Positions 16,670 to 24,882 of a stretch of DNA of 64,000 nucleotides are shown here, one piece after another (positions within the stretch are counted from its first letter, which is position 1; each line of letters starts with the position of its first letter). A program made the position numbers and the translations under genes. A model generated the notes under the pieces. It saw only the letters and a list, made by a program, of their open reading frames with translations. It had not been told where the DNA came from and ran no database searches. Source of the stretch: SZUA-430 sp046153995 (lineage in GTDB: Bacteria > Pseudomonadota > Alphaproteobacteria > Micropepsales > Micropepsaceae); assembly GCA_046153995.1 (NCBI GenBank), contig JBJXEH010000049.1:8783-72782 (forward strand), written 5' to 3'.

Positions 16670-17314
16670 TCATTCCTCATCGACGGTTGCGGCTTCGAGT
16701 TCGGCTTGCACTGGCGTTTCATCGCGGCGCGCGATCTTGGCGAGCCATTCCTTGCTCCATTTGTTGTGCGTGATCTCGCGCAGTTGGCGCTGTGCCGTGT
16801 CGACACTTGGCTGCTTGCCTGACCCTACTCCGGCGGCCAGCGCGGCCGTGCCAACCGAGAAGCCTTTGAAGGCTTGGTACTCGCGGTGTTCGGACGAGCT
16901 CCAGCCCAGGATGCGCTGCTTCACGATCGATTGACGCAGCAGCTGCACGCCTTGGCGGAACAGGCCCAGCGTGCGGATGTCGGCGTCCGTCAGCGTCAGT
17001 TCGCTCGCGATGCGCAACAGGATCGCCTCGACGTTCGCTTCGAGCGCGGCGGCGCGGCGCATGAGGTCCCAGAGCGTGGCGTCCTCAGTTTCGTGGTCGG
17101 CGTCGCGGAACGCGTAGTTGCACAGCTTCCAGAGCGCGAAGAACTCGCCGTAGAGCCGGTAGAACTCCGCGACGCTGGCCAGGCTGATTTCCCGGCGGCG
17201 CTGGCGCAGCGCCCATTCGGAGCTGAGTTTGTTGCCGACAAGCCAGGCGAGGCCAACCGCGACCACGGGGCCGATGAGCGCTTTGAGGATCTCAAACCCG
17301 ATCGCGTCGAACAT
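16670..17314 (-). CDS. Hypothetical protein with N-terminal membrane anchor
   Basis: A 214-residue protein I do not recognise. Residues 8-27 form one hydrophobic helix, followed by a charged, helical cytoplasmic-type domain rich in Arg, Glu and Leu and an acidic C-terminus. The ATG at 17314 is chosen because AGGAG precedes it; the frame extends 16 codons further without support. It lies between mazG and an acyl-CoA dehydrogenase gene, both on the same strand but with separate intergenic gaps. Confidence 0.65.
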   Translation of the reverse strand: MFDAIGFEILKALIGPVVAVGLAWLVGNKLSSEWALRQRRREISLASVAEFYRLYGEFFALWKLCNYAFRDADHETEDATLWDLMRRAAALEANVEAILLRIASELTLTDADIRTLGLFRQGVQLLRQSIVKQRILGWSSSEHREYQAFKGFSVGTAALAAGVGSGKQPSVDTAQRQLREITHNKWSKEWLAKIARRDETPVQAELEAATVDEE

Positions 17315-17389
17315 GAAGACGGCTCCTGGATGCACCGGCGCACACGAATCGCGCCGGAGCATGCAGGATGCCGCATCGGGTGATCGCGG

Positions 17390-18625
17390 CTAAAGCAAAT
17401 CGCCGCCGCAGGCGCTGGCCGTGGTGCCGTGGGCTTTGTAGGCCTTGATCACGTTGCGGCCGGTCGTCCAGCGGTGCACTTCGTCAGGACCATCGACCAG
17501 GCGTTGGCTTCTGATGTGCGTGTACCAAGCCGCCAACGGCAAATCACGGCTGTAGCCGAGCGCGCCGTGAAGCTGGATCGCCGTGTCGACGACGCGATGG
17601 ACCATGTTCGCAAGGTAGACTTTTGCGATGCCGTTTTCTTGGCGCAGGTCCATCTTGTGTTCGGCCTTGTAAGCTATGTGCATCAGCATGAGGCGTGCGA
17701 TGTAAAGGTCGCTGGCGCAGTCGGCGAGCATGAACTGCACGGCTTGCCGATCCTCCAGTTTCTTGCCGAAGGTGGTGCGTTCGGTTACGTGCTTCACCGC
17801 CATGTCGAGCGCGCGTTGGGCCATGGAGACGTTGTGCATGCCGTGACGCAGTCGTCCGTACGCCAGTCGGTGCTGGCCCATTGCGAAGCCTTTGCCTTCG
17901 CCGCCGAGTAGGTTTTCGGCTGGCACTTCGAGGTCCGTTATCTCGATCTCCGCGTGACCACCGCCCAGGATGTGCGAGAGCGGACCTTCGAGCGCCATGG
18001 TCGGAATGTTGCGCTTGATCTTGTAGCCGGGGTTCGGGAGTTCGACGAGGAACGTCGAGTATTGCTGATGGCGCGGGGCGTCAGGATCGGTCTTGGCCAT
18101 GACAAGCGCGATGTCGGCGACGCTGGCGGCGCTCGAGAACCACTTTTCGCCGTTTAGCACATAGCGGTCATTGCCCTTCTTCTCGGCGCGCGTTTGCATG
18201 CCCGTCGCGTCGGCGCCGGCGGCCTTTTCCGTCATCGAGTAGCAAATGCGTTTTTCGCCGTTCAGCAGGGGTTTGAGGAACTTCTCTTTCTGGTGCGGCG
18301 TGCCGTGTTCCAGCAGCGTGAGCATCGTGGCGTCGTCAGGGCCTTGCGTGTTCATCGACAGCGCGCCGAGGTAGCTCTCGCCGAGTTCCATCTGGACCAG
18401 CGCGTTCGCGAGTGGGCCGAGGCCCATGCCGCCGTGTTCCTTCGGGATGAACGGACACCAGAGCCCTTGTGCGCGTGCCTTCTTGCGAAGTTCGCCCAGG
18501 ACTTGTTTGTAATCTTCACCGTCGATGAGGCGCTTCTCGGCGGGCACGCATTCGTCTTGCACCCATTTGCGGATGCGCTCGCGGATTGCTTTGGCTTCGG
18601 CAGGGATTTGGAAGTCGATCGCCAT
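17390..18625 (-). CDS. Acyl-CoA dehydrogenase (ACAD10/11-like)
   Basis: A 411-residue flavoprotein that would oxidise an acyl-CoA to the enoyl-CoA. Visible marks are CYSMTEKAAGADATGMQT in the FAD-binding middle domain, NGEKWFSSAAS, and the C-terminal RLVDGPDEVHRWTTGRNV, the form found in the ACAD10/11-like branch. The ATG at 18625 has TAAGGAGACA upstream and starts the family sequence MAIDFQIPAEAK; the open frame continues 100 codons further without similarity. It is a single gene and its chain-length preference cannot be told. Confidence 0.9.
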   Translation of the reverse strand: MAIDFQIPAEAKAIRERIRKWVQDECVPAEKRLIDGEDYKQVLGELRKKARAQGLWCPFIPKEHGGMGLGPLANALVQMELGESYLGALSMNTQGPDDATMLTLLEHGTPHQKEKFLKPLLNGEKRICYSMTEKAAGADATGMQTRAEKKGNDRYVLNGEKWFSSAASVADIALVMAKTDPDAPRHQQYSTFLVELPNPGYKIKRNIPTMALEGPLSHILGGGHAEIEITDLEVPAENLLGGEGKGFAMGQHRLAYGRLRHGMHNVSMAQRALDMAVKHVTERTTFGKKLEDRQAVQFMLADCASDLYIARLMLMHIAYKAEHKMDLRQENGIAKVYLANMVHRVVDTAIQLHGALGYSRDLPLAAWYTHIRSQRLVDGPDEVHRWTTGRNVIKAYKAHGTTASACGGDLL

Positions 18626-18770
18626 GGGTTCTGTCTCCTTATAGGAATAACGGTCAAGCGACCCTAGCACGCGCCTTCGAAAAGCCAGGTCCCTCCCCTT
18701 CCCCGGCGCGGCCGATTTACCCTGCGTCAACGGATGGCGGCGATGGGGCCAAACGGATAAGCTTGGCGGC

Positions 18771-19049
18771 ATGTCCGCGATCCCATCAAAGCCGATGACA
18801 GTTGGCACGCTCGTCGAGCGCGCGCGGGGCGTCAACCTCAAGTGCAGTTGCGGGCATAAGACCGCGCTGCTACCGGAGCAGCTCGCGAAGATGGCGCATC
18901 CGGCGACGAAGTTGCTCGACTTCAAACGGCGGTTCCGCTGTTCGATGTGCGGACGTAGCGGCGCGTCGGATGAGGTCCGGATGACGACGTTTGCGCTGAC
19001 GGCGGCGCTGGGCGAGCGTGCAGCGCAGCGGCCTCGCGTGCCGCACTAG
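18771..19049 (+). CDS. Small protein with a zinc-ribbon-like Cys pattern
   Basis: A 92-residue protein with Cys25-x-Cys27 in KCSCGHK and Cys57-x2-Cys60 in FRCSMCGRSG, separated by about 30 residues. This looks like a small treble-clef or ribbon metal site. The frame has a clear ATG and alphaproteobacterial codon use. Its stop overlaps the convergent YkgJ gene by four bases. I do not know its function. Confidence 0.65.
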   Translation: MSAIPSKPMTVGTLVERARGVNLKCSCGHKTALLPEQLAKMAHPATKLLDFKRRFRCSMCGRSGASDEVRMTTFALTAALGERAAQRPRVPH

Positions 19050-19573
19050 GCCGTGCCGACACCCAACCGCTCGCGCCACAGGCGCACCTCGTCCGCGAGC
19101 TCCGGCGGTGGCGTGGCCGGTCGCAGGATTGCATCGCGTAGCGCCGGATAAGGGTGCAGCAAGCGGCGCTCCTGCTGGAAGCTGAGCCACACGGGCAGGT
19201 CGCCGCGTTCGATGAACGTTTGCAACGCGGCGCGGGCGGCGGGGCTGTCCAGGTCGGCGAGCCCGTTGACGGCGCGCGCGATCACAAACTGTTTCTCGAA
19301 TGGGTTTTGCGGTGGGTTCACGGACTCAATCGAGAAGATCACGCCGATCCGATCGGGCCTGAGGTCGTCCGGCATCGTGCCCACGCGCCGCCAAAGGCAG
19401 AAGAATGTCTGGCAAGGCGCGGGCCGCGTCTCATAGATGCTGCAGCCACCGCCCGAGCAATTCGGGCACAAAACGCCTGCAGGCTTGCGCAGTGCGGGAA
19501 CGTCTATCTTCAGCGCCTTGCAGCACGCGGTGCAGCCGCCGCATTCGCGTCCTGGCGCTAGTTCCGCCGTCAT
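19046..19573 (-). CDS. YkgJ-family cysteine cluster protein
   Basis: A 175-residue protein with a dense Cys cluster near the N-terminus: Cys11, 14, 17 and 18 (CGGCTACC), then Cys36, 39, 44, 54 and 59. This is the pattern of the YkgJ/UPF0153 family, which probably binds zinc or an iron-sulfur cluster; its role is not established. The ATG at 19573 has GGAGA upstream; an alternative ATG five codons earlier is possible. It is convergent with the zinc-ribbon-like gene. Confidence 0.85.
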   Translation of the reverse strand: MTAELAPGRECGGCTACCKALKIDVPALRKPAGVLCPNCSGGGCSIYETRPAPCQTFFCLWRRVGTMPDDLRPDRIGVIFSIESVNPPQNPFEKQFVIARAVNGLADLDSPAARAALQTFIERGDLPVWLSFQQERRLLHPYPALRDAILRPATPPPELADEVRLWRERLGVGTA

Positions 19574-19712
19574 TGGCAATCTCCGCATCGCATTTGGCGC
19601 AACAGTATCGGGCCAGGCTGTTCCGATTCAACGGTGAAGACGTGGTTTGGTGTATCGACGGGCCGGGGCTTTGCGTGCTGACATCGGGCTTGCCGAAGTG
19701 CGCCGGGGGACG

Positions 19713-20456
19713 ATGCTTGAACTTTTGATGCCGCTGATGACGCCAACGACGGCGGTTGCGGCCGCGCTGGTCGCCTTCGCCGGTGTGTTGCGCGGGTTTT
19801 CGGGATTCGGATCGGCGATGGTTCTGGCGCCGTCGTTGGCCGCGCTCTACCCGCTGACCGAGGCGGTGCCGCTTGTGATCCTGCTTGAGGTGGCGCTGTC
19901 GTTTCAGTTGCTTCCGGGCGCCATGCGGCTTGTCGTGTGGCGTGAGATCGGCGTCATGTCGGCGGCGGCTCTGCCAGGTCTTGCGGCCGGTGCGTGGCTG
20001 CTGACGACGGTGCCCGGTCAGACGCTGCGGATCGGGGTTTCGCTGCTGATCGTTTTGTTCCTGGTCTTGATCGCATTTCAAGTCAGACGGCATGGGCCCA
20101 AGACTGCAGCGGGCCTTGGGGCAGCCGGGGTGCTGTCGGGCGTCGCGAACGGTGCGTCGGGCGTCGGCGGGCCGCCGATCGTTCTCTACTACCTGGCCGG
20201 CGACGACGGTTCGGCTGCGGTGCGCGCGACGGTGATCTGCTATTTCTTCGTTATCGACGTCGCGTCGGCGGCCATCTTCGGCGTGCAAGGATTATTGACG
20301 CGTGACGTGCTGTTGCTCACGCTGGTCTGCGCACCGGCGGCGGTCGCGGGTGTTTGGCTCGGCAGCCGGTGGTTCGACGGTGCGTCCGAGCAACTCTACC
20401 GCCGCGTGGCTTACGGCATCATCGCGGCGGCAGCTTTGGTGGGGCCGTTTGTTTGA
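19713..20456 (+). CDS. TauE/SafE-family sulfite or organosulfonate exporter
   Basis: A 247-residue membrane protein with eight hydrophobic segments in two repeats. GFSGFGSAMVLAPSLAALYP in the first half and VANGASGVGGPPIVLYYL in the second are the matching TauE repeat motifs. Substrates of the family are sulfite, sulfoacetate or other small anions; none can be assigned. The ATG at 19713 is preceded by GGGGA; a longer frame from 19647 would add 22 polar residues. It is convergent with a tonB gene, with one base between the stops. Confidence 0.87.
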   Translation: MLELLMPLMTPTTAVAAALVAFAGVLRGFSGFGSAMVLAPSLAALYPLTEAVPLVILLEVALSFQLLPGAMRLVVWREIGVMSAAALPGLAAGAWLLTTVPGQTLRIGVSLLIVLFLVLIAFQVRRHGPKTAAGLGAAGVLSGVANGASGVGGPPIVLYYLAGDDGSAAVRATVICYFFVIDVASAAIFGVQGLLTRDVLLLTLVCAPAAVAGVWLGSRWFDGASEQLYRRVAYGIIAAAALVGPFV

Positions 20457-20457
20457 A

Positions 20458-21045
20458 CTAAGTCAGCACGAAGTCGATGTCGACGATCACGTTCTGGCGG
20501 ATGACGTTGGACGGTTTGTAGCGCCAGCCCTGCACCGCACGAACCGCTTCCGCCTCGAAGTAACCGTTCGGCCGTGCGCCGATGACGCGAACGTCGCGCA
20601 CGCTGCCGTCCGGCATTATAGTGATCGTTAGACGCACCTTGCCCTCGACTTGGCGGTCTTGGGCGATACGTGGATAGCGTGGCAAGCCCTGGACGATAGG
20701 AAGCTCTTCGATCGGCTGGTTAAGCACGAGCGTGCCGGCGTTCGCCGTCGAAACCGCCGGCGGCTGCGGCTGCAATCGAAGCGGTTCCACCGTTGGTGTC
20801 ACCGGTTGAGCGGTGGGCTGGCGCGGCCGGATGCGCGGTTCAAGCCTCTCGGGTTCGATGATCACCGGAGGCTTCGGCGGCAAAACGACTGTTTCAAACG
20901 TAGGCGGCTCGTAGGTCGAAGGTGTCGGCATCGGCACGATGTTGAACGCCACGATCGCGTAGTAGAGCACAAGCGCGTGCACGATTATCGACAGCACGAT
21001 GACTTGCGGCGTCCAGATGCGCGGGCGTGTCTGAGCAATGTTCAT
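20458..21045 (-). CDS. TonB-family protein (second copy, separate transcript)
   Basis: A 195-residue energy transducer: an N-terminal membrane helix (about residues 14-35, with the SxxH-type IIVHALVL), a Pro-rich periplasmic arm (about 39-105), and a C-terminal TonB domain (YPRIAQDRQVEGKVRLTITI, then GYFEAEAVRAVQGWRYKP). The ATG at 21045 starts just before the helix. It lies after the terminator of the exbB-exbD-tonB-exbD run, so it probably has its own promoter. It would pass proton-motive force to outer-membrane receptors. Confidence 0.88.
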   Translation of the reverse strand: MNIAQTRPRIWTPQVIVLSIIVHALVLYYAIVAFNIVPMPTPSTYEPPTFETVVLPPKPPVIIEPERLEPRIRPRQPTAQPVTPTVEPLRLQPQPPAVSTANAGTLVLNQPIEELPIVQGLPRYPRIAQDRQVEGKVRLTITIMPDGSVRDVRVIGARPNGYFEAEAVRAVQGWRYKPSNVIRQNVIVDIDFVLT

Positions 21046-21155
21046 GTAGGCTCTCCGGCTACGGTTATTTCCGTACGCCAGATTAGTCACGGGCGACAGA
21101 TTCGAACAAGAGCGGGGTCTGCGGCGAAGTTGTCAGCCGGTCTGCCCGGACACCG

Positions 21156-21185
21156 AAACAAAAAAGAGGCCGGAATTCCGGCCTC
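21156..21185 (-). terminator. Rho-independent terminator of the exb/ton operon
   Basis: gaggccggaattccggcctc (21166-21185) is a perfect 20-bp palindrome. On the minus strand it is followed by ttttttgtttcgg. It lies 30 bp after the stop of the second exbD and separates that operon from the downstream tonB-like gene. Confidence 0.85.
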
Positions 21186-21215
21186 TTCAACGGCAATTGC
21201 GGTATCGGCCGCCCC

Positions 21216-21671
21216 TCAGTCGACGACGTCTTCGGCGACGAGGGCCTTGTTCTTGTAGCCATCCTGGTCGATGGCATCCATCAGCCGCATCACGTCGGCG
21301 TAGATCACCTTCTGGTCGGCGCGGATGAATATCTTGCGTTCCTTGTCGCCGCCGGTCTTCTCGGTGACCGCGGCTGACAGCGTCGCAAACGTCGCCTCGA
21401 TCTCGCCAGTGCTCTGCGTGCCGACGTTGATCGTTCCTGTGTCTTGCAAGCTGACGAAAATCGGCTCGACCGGGTCGACAATCTGCTGGTTCGGGTCGGG
21501 CGGCGGCAGGTCGAGCGGAATGCTGATCGTCGCCAGCGGCGCCGAGACCATGAAGATGATGAGCAGCACGAGCATGACGTCGACGAACGGCGTCACGTTG
21601 ATTTCGGCGTTATCGCCGTAGCGGCCTCTTTTTCCGCCTGCGCTTTCGCCGGTTCCGACTGTGCCAGCCAT
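21216..21671 (-). CDS. ExbD/TolR-family biopolymer transport protein (second in operon)
   Basis: A 151-residue protein with a short cytoplasmic tail, one membrane helix (about residues 32-52) and a periplasmic domain. The motif INVTPFVDVMLVLLIIFMV contains the conserved membrane Asp that conducts protons. It differs from the other ExbD here in its loop and C-terminus. It is the last gene of the exbB-exbD-tonB-exbD operon, 17 bp after tonB, and is followed by a strong terminator. Confidence 0.92.
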   Translation of the reverse strand: MAGTVGTGESAGGKRGRYGDNAEINVTPFVDVMLVLLIIFMVSAPLATISIPLDLPPPDPNQQIVDPVEPIFVSLQDTGTINVGTQSTGEIEATFATLSAAVTEKTGGDKERKIFIRADQKVIYADVMRLMDAIDQDGYKNKALVAEDVVD

Positions 21672-21688
21672 GTCTCAGTCTCCTCGGC

Positions 21689-22264
21689 TCACTGCAACTT
21701 AAACTCGACTTCGACCGTCGCCGTGATCGTGCGGCCCGCGGCTCTGTAACGCCAGCGTTTCACCGCCGCGAGCGCCGCAGCTTCGAAGTATCCGGAAGGC
21801 TTCGCCGATACGACCACAGCATCGCCGACCGAACCGTCGGGGTTGATCGTGATCTGGATACGTACAACGCCTTCTTTTTCCGCCTCAAGCGCGCGTTGCG
21901 GGTAGCGCGGCGGTGGCTTCGAGACCGGGCTGTCGATTACTTGCTTGTCCGACAGGATCGTTGTCGCATCCGACGTGCTCTCGGCCGGCGGCTGCGGCTT
22001 CAGCGGCACCGGCGGCACCTTCACCTGGACTGGCGGCGTGGGCACGGGGCGCGGGCGGAAGCGCGGCTTGTCCTGAACCACCTGCTCGGGCGGCGGCGGA
22101 GGGGGTGGTGGAGGTGGCGGCGGAGGCGCCACGGCCAACACCTGCTCTTCGGGTTCCTCCAGAATGTTGGGCACGATGCCCCACGTCACGGCGACGTAGT
22201 AGAGCAGCCCTATATGGAAGAGCACGGAGGCGATAATCGTGATGTAAACCGTGCGCCTATCCAT
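21689..22264 (-). CDS. tonB: TonB-family energy transducer with polyproline arm
   Basis: A 191-residue protein with an N-terminal helix (about 7-30, including SVLFHIGLLYY), a run of 13 prolines at residues 46-58 followed by a Pro/Lys/Arg-rich arm, and a C-terminal TonB domain (YPQRALEAEKEGVVRIQITI, then GYFEAAALAAVKRWRY). It lies between two exbD genes. The TonB domain would span the periplasm to reach TonB-dependent receptors. Confidence 0.92.
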   Translation of the reverse strand: MDRRTVYITIIASVLFHIGLLYYVAVTWGIVPNILEEPEEQVLAVAPPPPPPPPPPPPPEQVVQDKPRFRPRPVPTPPVQVKVPPVPLKPQPPAESTSDATTILSDKQVIDSPVSKPPPRYPQRALEAEKEGVVRIQITINPDGSVGDAVVVSAKPSGYFEAAALAAVKRWRYRAAGRTITATVEVEFKLQ

Positions 22265-22293
22265 GGCGGTCCATTACCCGATCTCTTGCACCA

Positions 22294-22695
22294 CTAACCG
22301 GCAGGCCGATCTTCGGCCACCAAGGCAATCTGAAAGAAGCCGGTGTCCTGGATCACGTTCATCACCCGCATCACTTCTTTGTACTGAACCGTCTTGTCCG
22401 CGCGGATGAAGATGCGCCGGTTGTAGTTGTTGCCAGAGGCGGAAACGAGGCGCGCCGAGAACTCACCGTAGTTCACCTCGACGTCGCCGATAAAGACTTT
22501 GCCGTTCTTCTGCAACGATACGTAGACCGGATCTTTCACCTTCGCGGGCTTCGACGTGGAGGGCGGCAGTTCGACTTTGACGTTCACGCTGGCGAGCGGT
22601 GCCGCCACCATGAAGATGATCAGCAGCACCAACATGACGTCCACGAAGGGCGTCACGTTGATTTGGCTGTTGTCGTCGTACCGCTTCCCCGCCAT
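22294..22695 (-). CDS. exbD: ExbD/TolR-family biopolymer transport protein (first in operon)
   Basis: A 133-residue protein with the family motif INVTPFVDVMLVLLIIFMV (about residues 13-31) and a periplasmic domain ending in QIALVAEDRPAG. The membrane Asp is present. It starts six bases after exbB and precedes tonB by 29 bp. Together with ExbB it forms the proton channel that energises TonB. Confidence 0.92.
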   Translation of the reverse strand: MAGKRYDDNSQINVTPFVDVMLVLLIIFMVAAPLASVNVKVELPPSTSKPAKVKDPVYVSLQKNGKVFIGDVEVNYGEFSARLVSASGNNYNRRIFIRADKTVQYKEVMRVMNVIQDTGFFQIALVAEDRPAG

Positions 22696-22701
22696 GAGCG
22701 C

Positions 22702-23628
22702 CTACTCGAATTCGCGAGCGACGCGGATCGACACTTCGTTGGCGAAGTTGTCCATACGCGTTTGGTACGAGCCGATACGGCGGGCGAACATGTTGTAGAA
22801 GATAACCGCAGGTACGGCGGCGAAGAGGCCGATGCCAGTTGCGAACAGCGCTTCGGCAATACCGGGCGCAACGACCGCGAGGTTCGTGGTCTGCGTTTCG
22901 GCGATGCCGATAAACGAGTTCATGATGCCCCAAACGGTTCCGAACAGACCAACGAAGGCCGCAATCGAGCCAACGGTCGCGAAGATGCCCATGCCCGACG
23001 AAAGTTCTTCGCCGGCTTCGGCTTGCACGATCGCCATACGCTGGGCCACGCGGCCGGACACGCCGCCCTTTTTGCCAGCGCCGATTTCTTCGGCGGCGAC
23101 AATGAGCATTTTGGCGAGATAGTTGTTCTTGAAATTTCGCGAGGCGGCCTTCGCCGCGTCTTGCAGCGAACCGGCGCTGCGGAACGCACTCAAGAAGCGG
23201 TTCGTCGTTCCGTTCAGCCCCGAGAAAAACGACAGCTTCGAGATCATGATCGCCCAAGTGACAACCGACCACAACAGCAACAGCACCATCACGACCTGCA
23301 CGACGATGGACGCATCAAGGAACATTTTGATCGGCGTGATCGAAGGACCCTTTGGTTCTTCAACCGCGGGCACGGCTTCGGCCGGGGCGGCTGCGGCGGG
23401 ATCCGTCGCCGGTGCGATAGGCAAACCATCCGGCCCGATAGCGGGTGGTGCTGGTTCGCCGACTGGGGCGGCCGCGGGGTCCGTCGCCGGGGCGCCTGGC
23501 TGCGTCGCGGGTGCGGCACCAGGTGCTGGTTGAGTTGGAGCCGGCGCCGGCTGCGCCATCGCTACGGACACCATCATCGTGAGCCCGAGCATCAATCCTG
23601 CCGCGGCAGCAACGCGCGCGATCGTCAT
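22702..23628 (-). CDS. exbB: ExbB/TolQ/MotA-family proton channel with Pro/Ala-rich periplasmic extension
   Basis: A 308-residue protein: signal peptide (about residues 1-25), an Ala/Pro-rich periplasmic stretch (26-95), then the three-helix ExbB core. The first core helix is about 107-133; GLFGTVWGIMNSF carries the conserved Thr region and the last helix is GIGLFAAVPAVIFYNMF. The ATG at 23628 is chosen because it begins the signal peptide; the frame runs 43 codons further without support. ExbB proteins with such N-terminal arms occur in some proteobacteria. It is the first gene of the operon. Confidence 0.9.
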   Translation of the reverse strand: MTIARVAAAAGLMLGLTMMVSVAMAQPAPAPTQPAPGAAPATQPGAPATDPAAAPVGEPAPPAIGPDGLPIAPATDPAAAAPAEAVPAVEEPKGPSITPIKMFLDASIVVQVVMVLLLLWSVVTWAIMISKLSFFSGLNGTTNRFLSAFRSAGSLQDAAKAASRNFKNNYLAKMLIVAAEEIGAGKKGGVSGRVAQRMAIVQAEAGEELSSGMGIFATVGSIAAFVGLFGTVWGIMNSFIGIAETQTTNLAVVAPGIAEALFATGIGLFAAVPAVIFYNMFARRIGSYQTRMDNFANEVSIRVAREFE

Positions 23629-24075
23629 CCCATTACCCCTGTTGACTGTTACACGTCCCATAACCACTTGCCTTCCGTCGACGAAGTCCATTGGCGTTCG
23701 ACTCATACCACAACGCACAACAAACACAGCGGCTGCACGCCGCTTCATGCTTAACACCTAGATTTCGACCGAGAGTAATCCCCGCGCCCGCAACCGTTGC
23801 GATGTTGTTGGAGATAATAAGCGCAGTCCGAACTGGACTAGCCTGTTATCTCGAACAGGTCGCGCCATACGGCTCGACTGCCCGATGATCCCCTGCCCAA
23901 AACCCACAAAGAACTTTCGCGCCAGAATACTGGCGCAACCCCAAGGTGCGTTATCTCAAAGAATCAGAGCACAGGCAAACTGAAAAACGACACACTGTCC
24001 CTCAAGGTAAAGGCGATGGGGCGGGCTTTCCCCTTGGGATTGCAGGCGCCTGGTTCGGTAAACGCCGCGGGCGTG
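23629..24075. other. 447-bp intergenic region upstream of exbB
   Basis: I see no protein gene. The region should contain the exbB operon promoter on the minus strand. Its one notable structure is the long imperfect inverted repeat at 23811-23852. A second ttatctc, like the one ending that repeat, occurs at 23951-23957. The end near 24075 is the 3' side of the PhnP-like gene, and no strong terminator is visible there. Confidence 0.5.
23811..23852. promoter_or_regulatory. Imperfect 42-bp inverted repeat upstream of exbB
   Basis: gagataa (23811-23817) pairs with ttatctc (23846-23852), and agtcc (23825-23829) with ggact (23835-23839), with a mismatched segment between the two. It lies 183 bp upstream of the exbB start. 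It could be an operator for a metal or iron regulator, as expected for TonB genes, but it does not match a classical Fur box that I know. Confidence 0.45.
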
Positions 24076-24882
24076 TCAGAGCGAGATCGTCATCCCGTCG
24101 AAAGCAGGCTCTACCCCGTCCGGCAAGGTGCGGCGCAAGGTTTGGTAGTCCAAGTCGGTGTGCAGGTTTGTGAGGATGGCGCGCTTCGGCCGCACCCGCT
24201 CGATCCAGCTTAGCGTCTTCTCGACATGCGCATGCGTCGGATGTGCCCGGTAGCGGAGCGCATCGACGATCCAACATTCGACACCGCTGAGAACTTCGAA
24301 CGCGGCGTCGTCGAGTGAAACAACATCGGACGAGTACGCGAGCGGCCCGAAGCGGAAGCCTTGGCTGACCATCGTGCCGTGGTCCTGATCAAACGTTTGC
24401 ACCCGAATTGCGTCGCCTGCGTCACCAATCGCGAACGAACGAAACGGCCGGTCGATCGTGTGATCTTCGATGATCGCCGGATAGCCGCCGCGCTCACCGT
24501 CTTTGAAGCAATATCCGAAGCGATGCTTCATCGCGCGCATCGCTTCGGGCGCGGCGTAGACATCGACGCGGCGCATAATGTTTTGCGCGATCATGCGCAA
24601 GTCGTCGAAGCCGTGCAGTTGGTCCGCGTGATCGTGGGTTATCAAGACAGCGTCGAGTTTGCTGATGTGTGCGCTTAACAACTGCTCGCGCATGTCGGGG
24701 CTTGTGTCGACCAGCAGGCGCGTCGCGCCACGCTCGACCAGGATGGAACAGCGGCGGCGGCGGTTTTTCGGCTCGTCAGGATCGCAAGCGCCCCACTCCC
24801 CTGCCCCGCCGGCACCTCCGAGGCGCGGTACGCCGCCAGACGAGCCGCAGCCCAAGATCGTGACTTTCAGGCCGGCGCTCAT
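24076..24882 (-). CDS. PhnP-like MBL-fold phosphodiesterase
   Basis: A 268-residue metallo-beta-lactamase-fold protein. CGSSGGVPR begins the fold, DTSPDMREQLL and ITHDHADQLHGFDDLR carry the metal motif in the form seen in PhnP and its relatives, and HPTHAHVEKTL and TNLHTDLDY supply later ligands. It probably hydrolyses a phosphodiester in the cytoplasm; the substrate is not known. Its ATG overlaps the tatD stop by four bases (ATGA), so it is the last gene of the dacC-tmk-holB-tatD run. Confidence 0.88.
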   Translation of the reverse strand: MSAGLKVTILGCGSSGGVPRLGGAGGAGEWGACDPDEPKNRRRRCSILVERGATRLLVDTSPDMREQLLSAHISKLDAVLITHDHADQLHGFDDLRMIAQNIMRRVDVYAAPEAMRAMKHRFGYCFKDGERGGYPAIIEDHTIDRPFRSFAIGDAGDAIRVQTFDQDHGTMVSQGFRFGPLAYSSDVVSLDDAAFEVLSGVECWIVDALRYRAHPTHAHVEKTLSWIERVRPKRAILTNLHTDLDYQTLRRTLPDGVEPAFDGMTISL

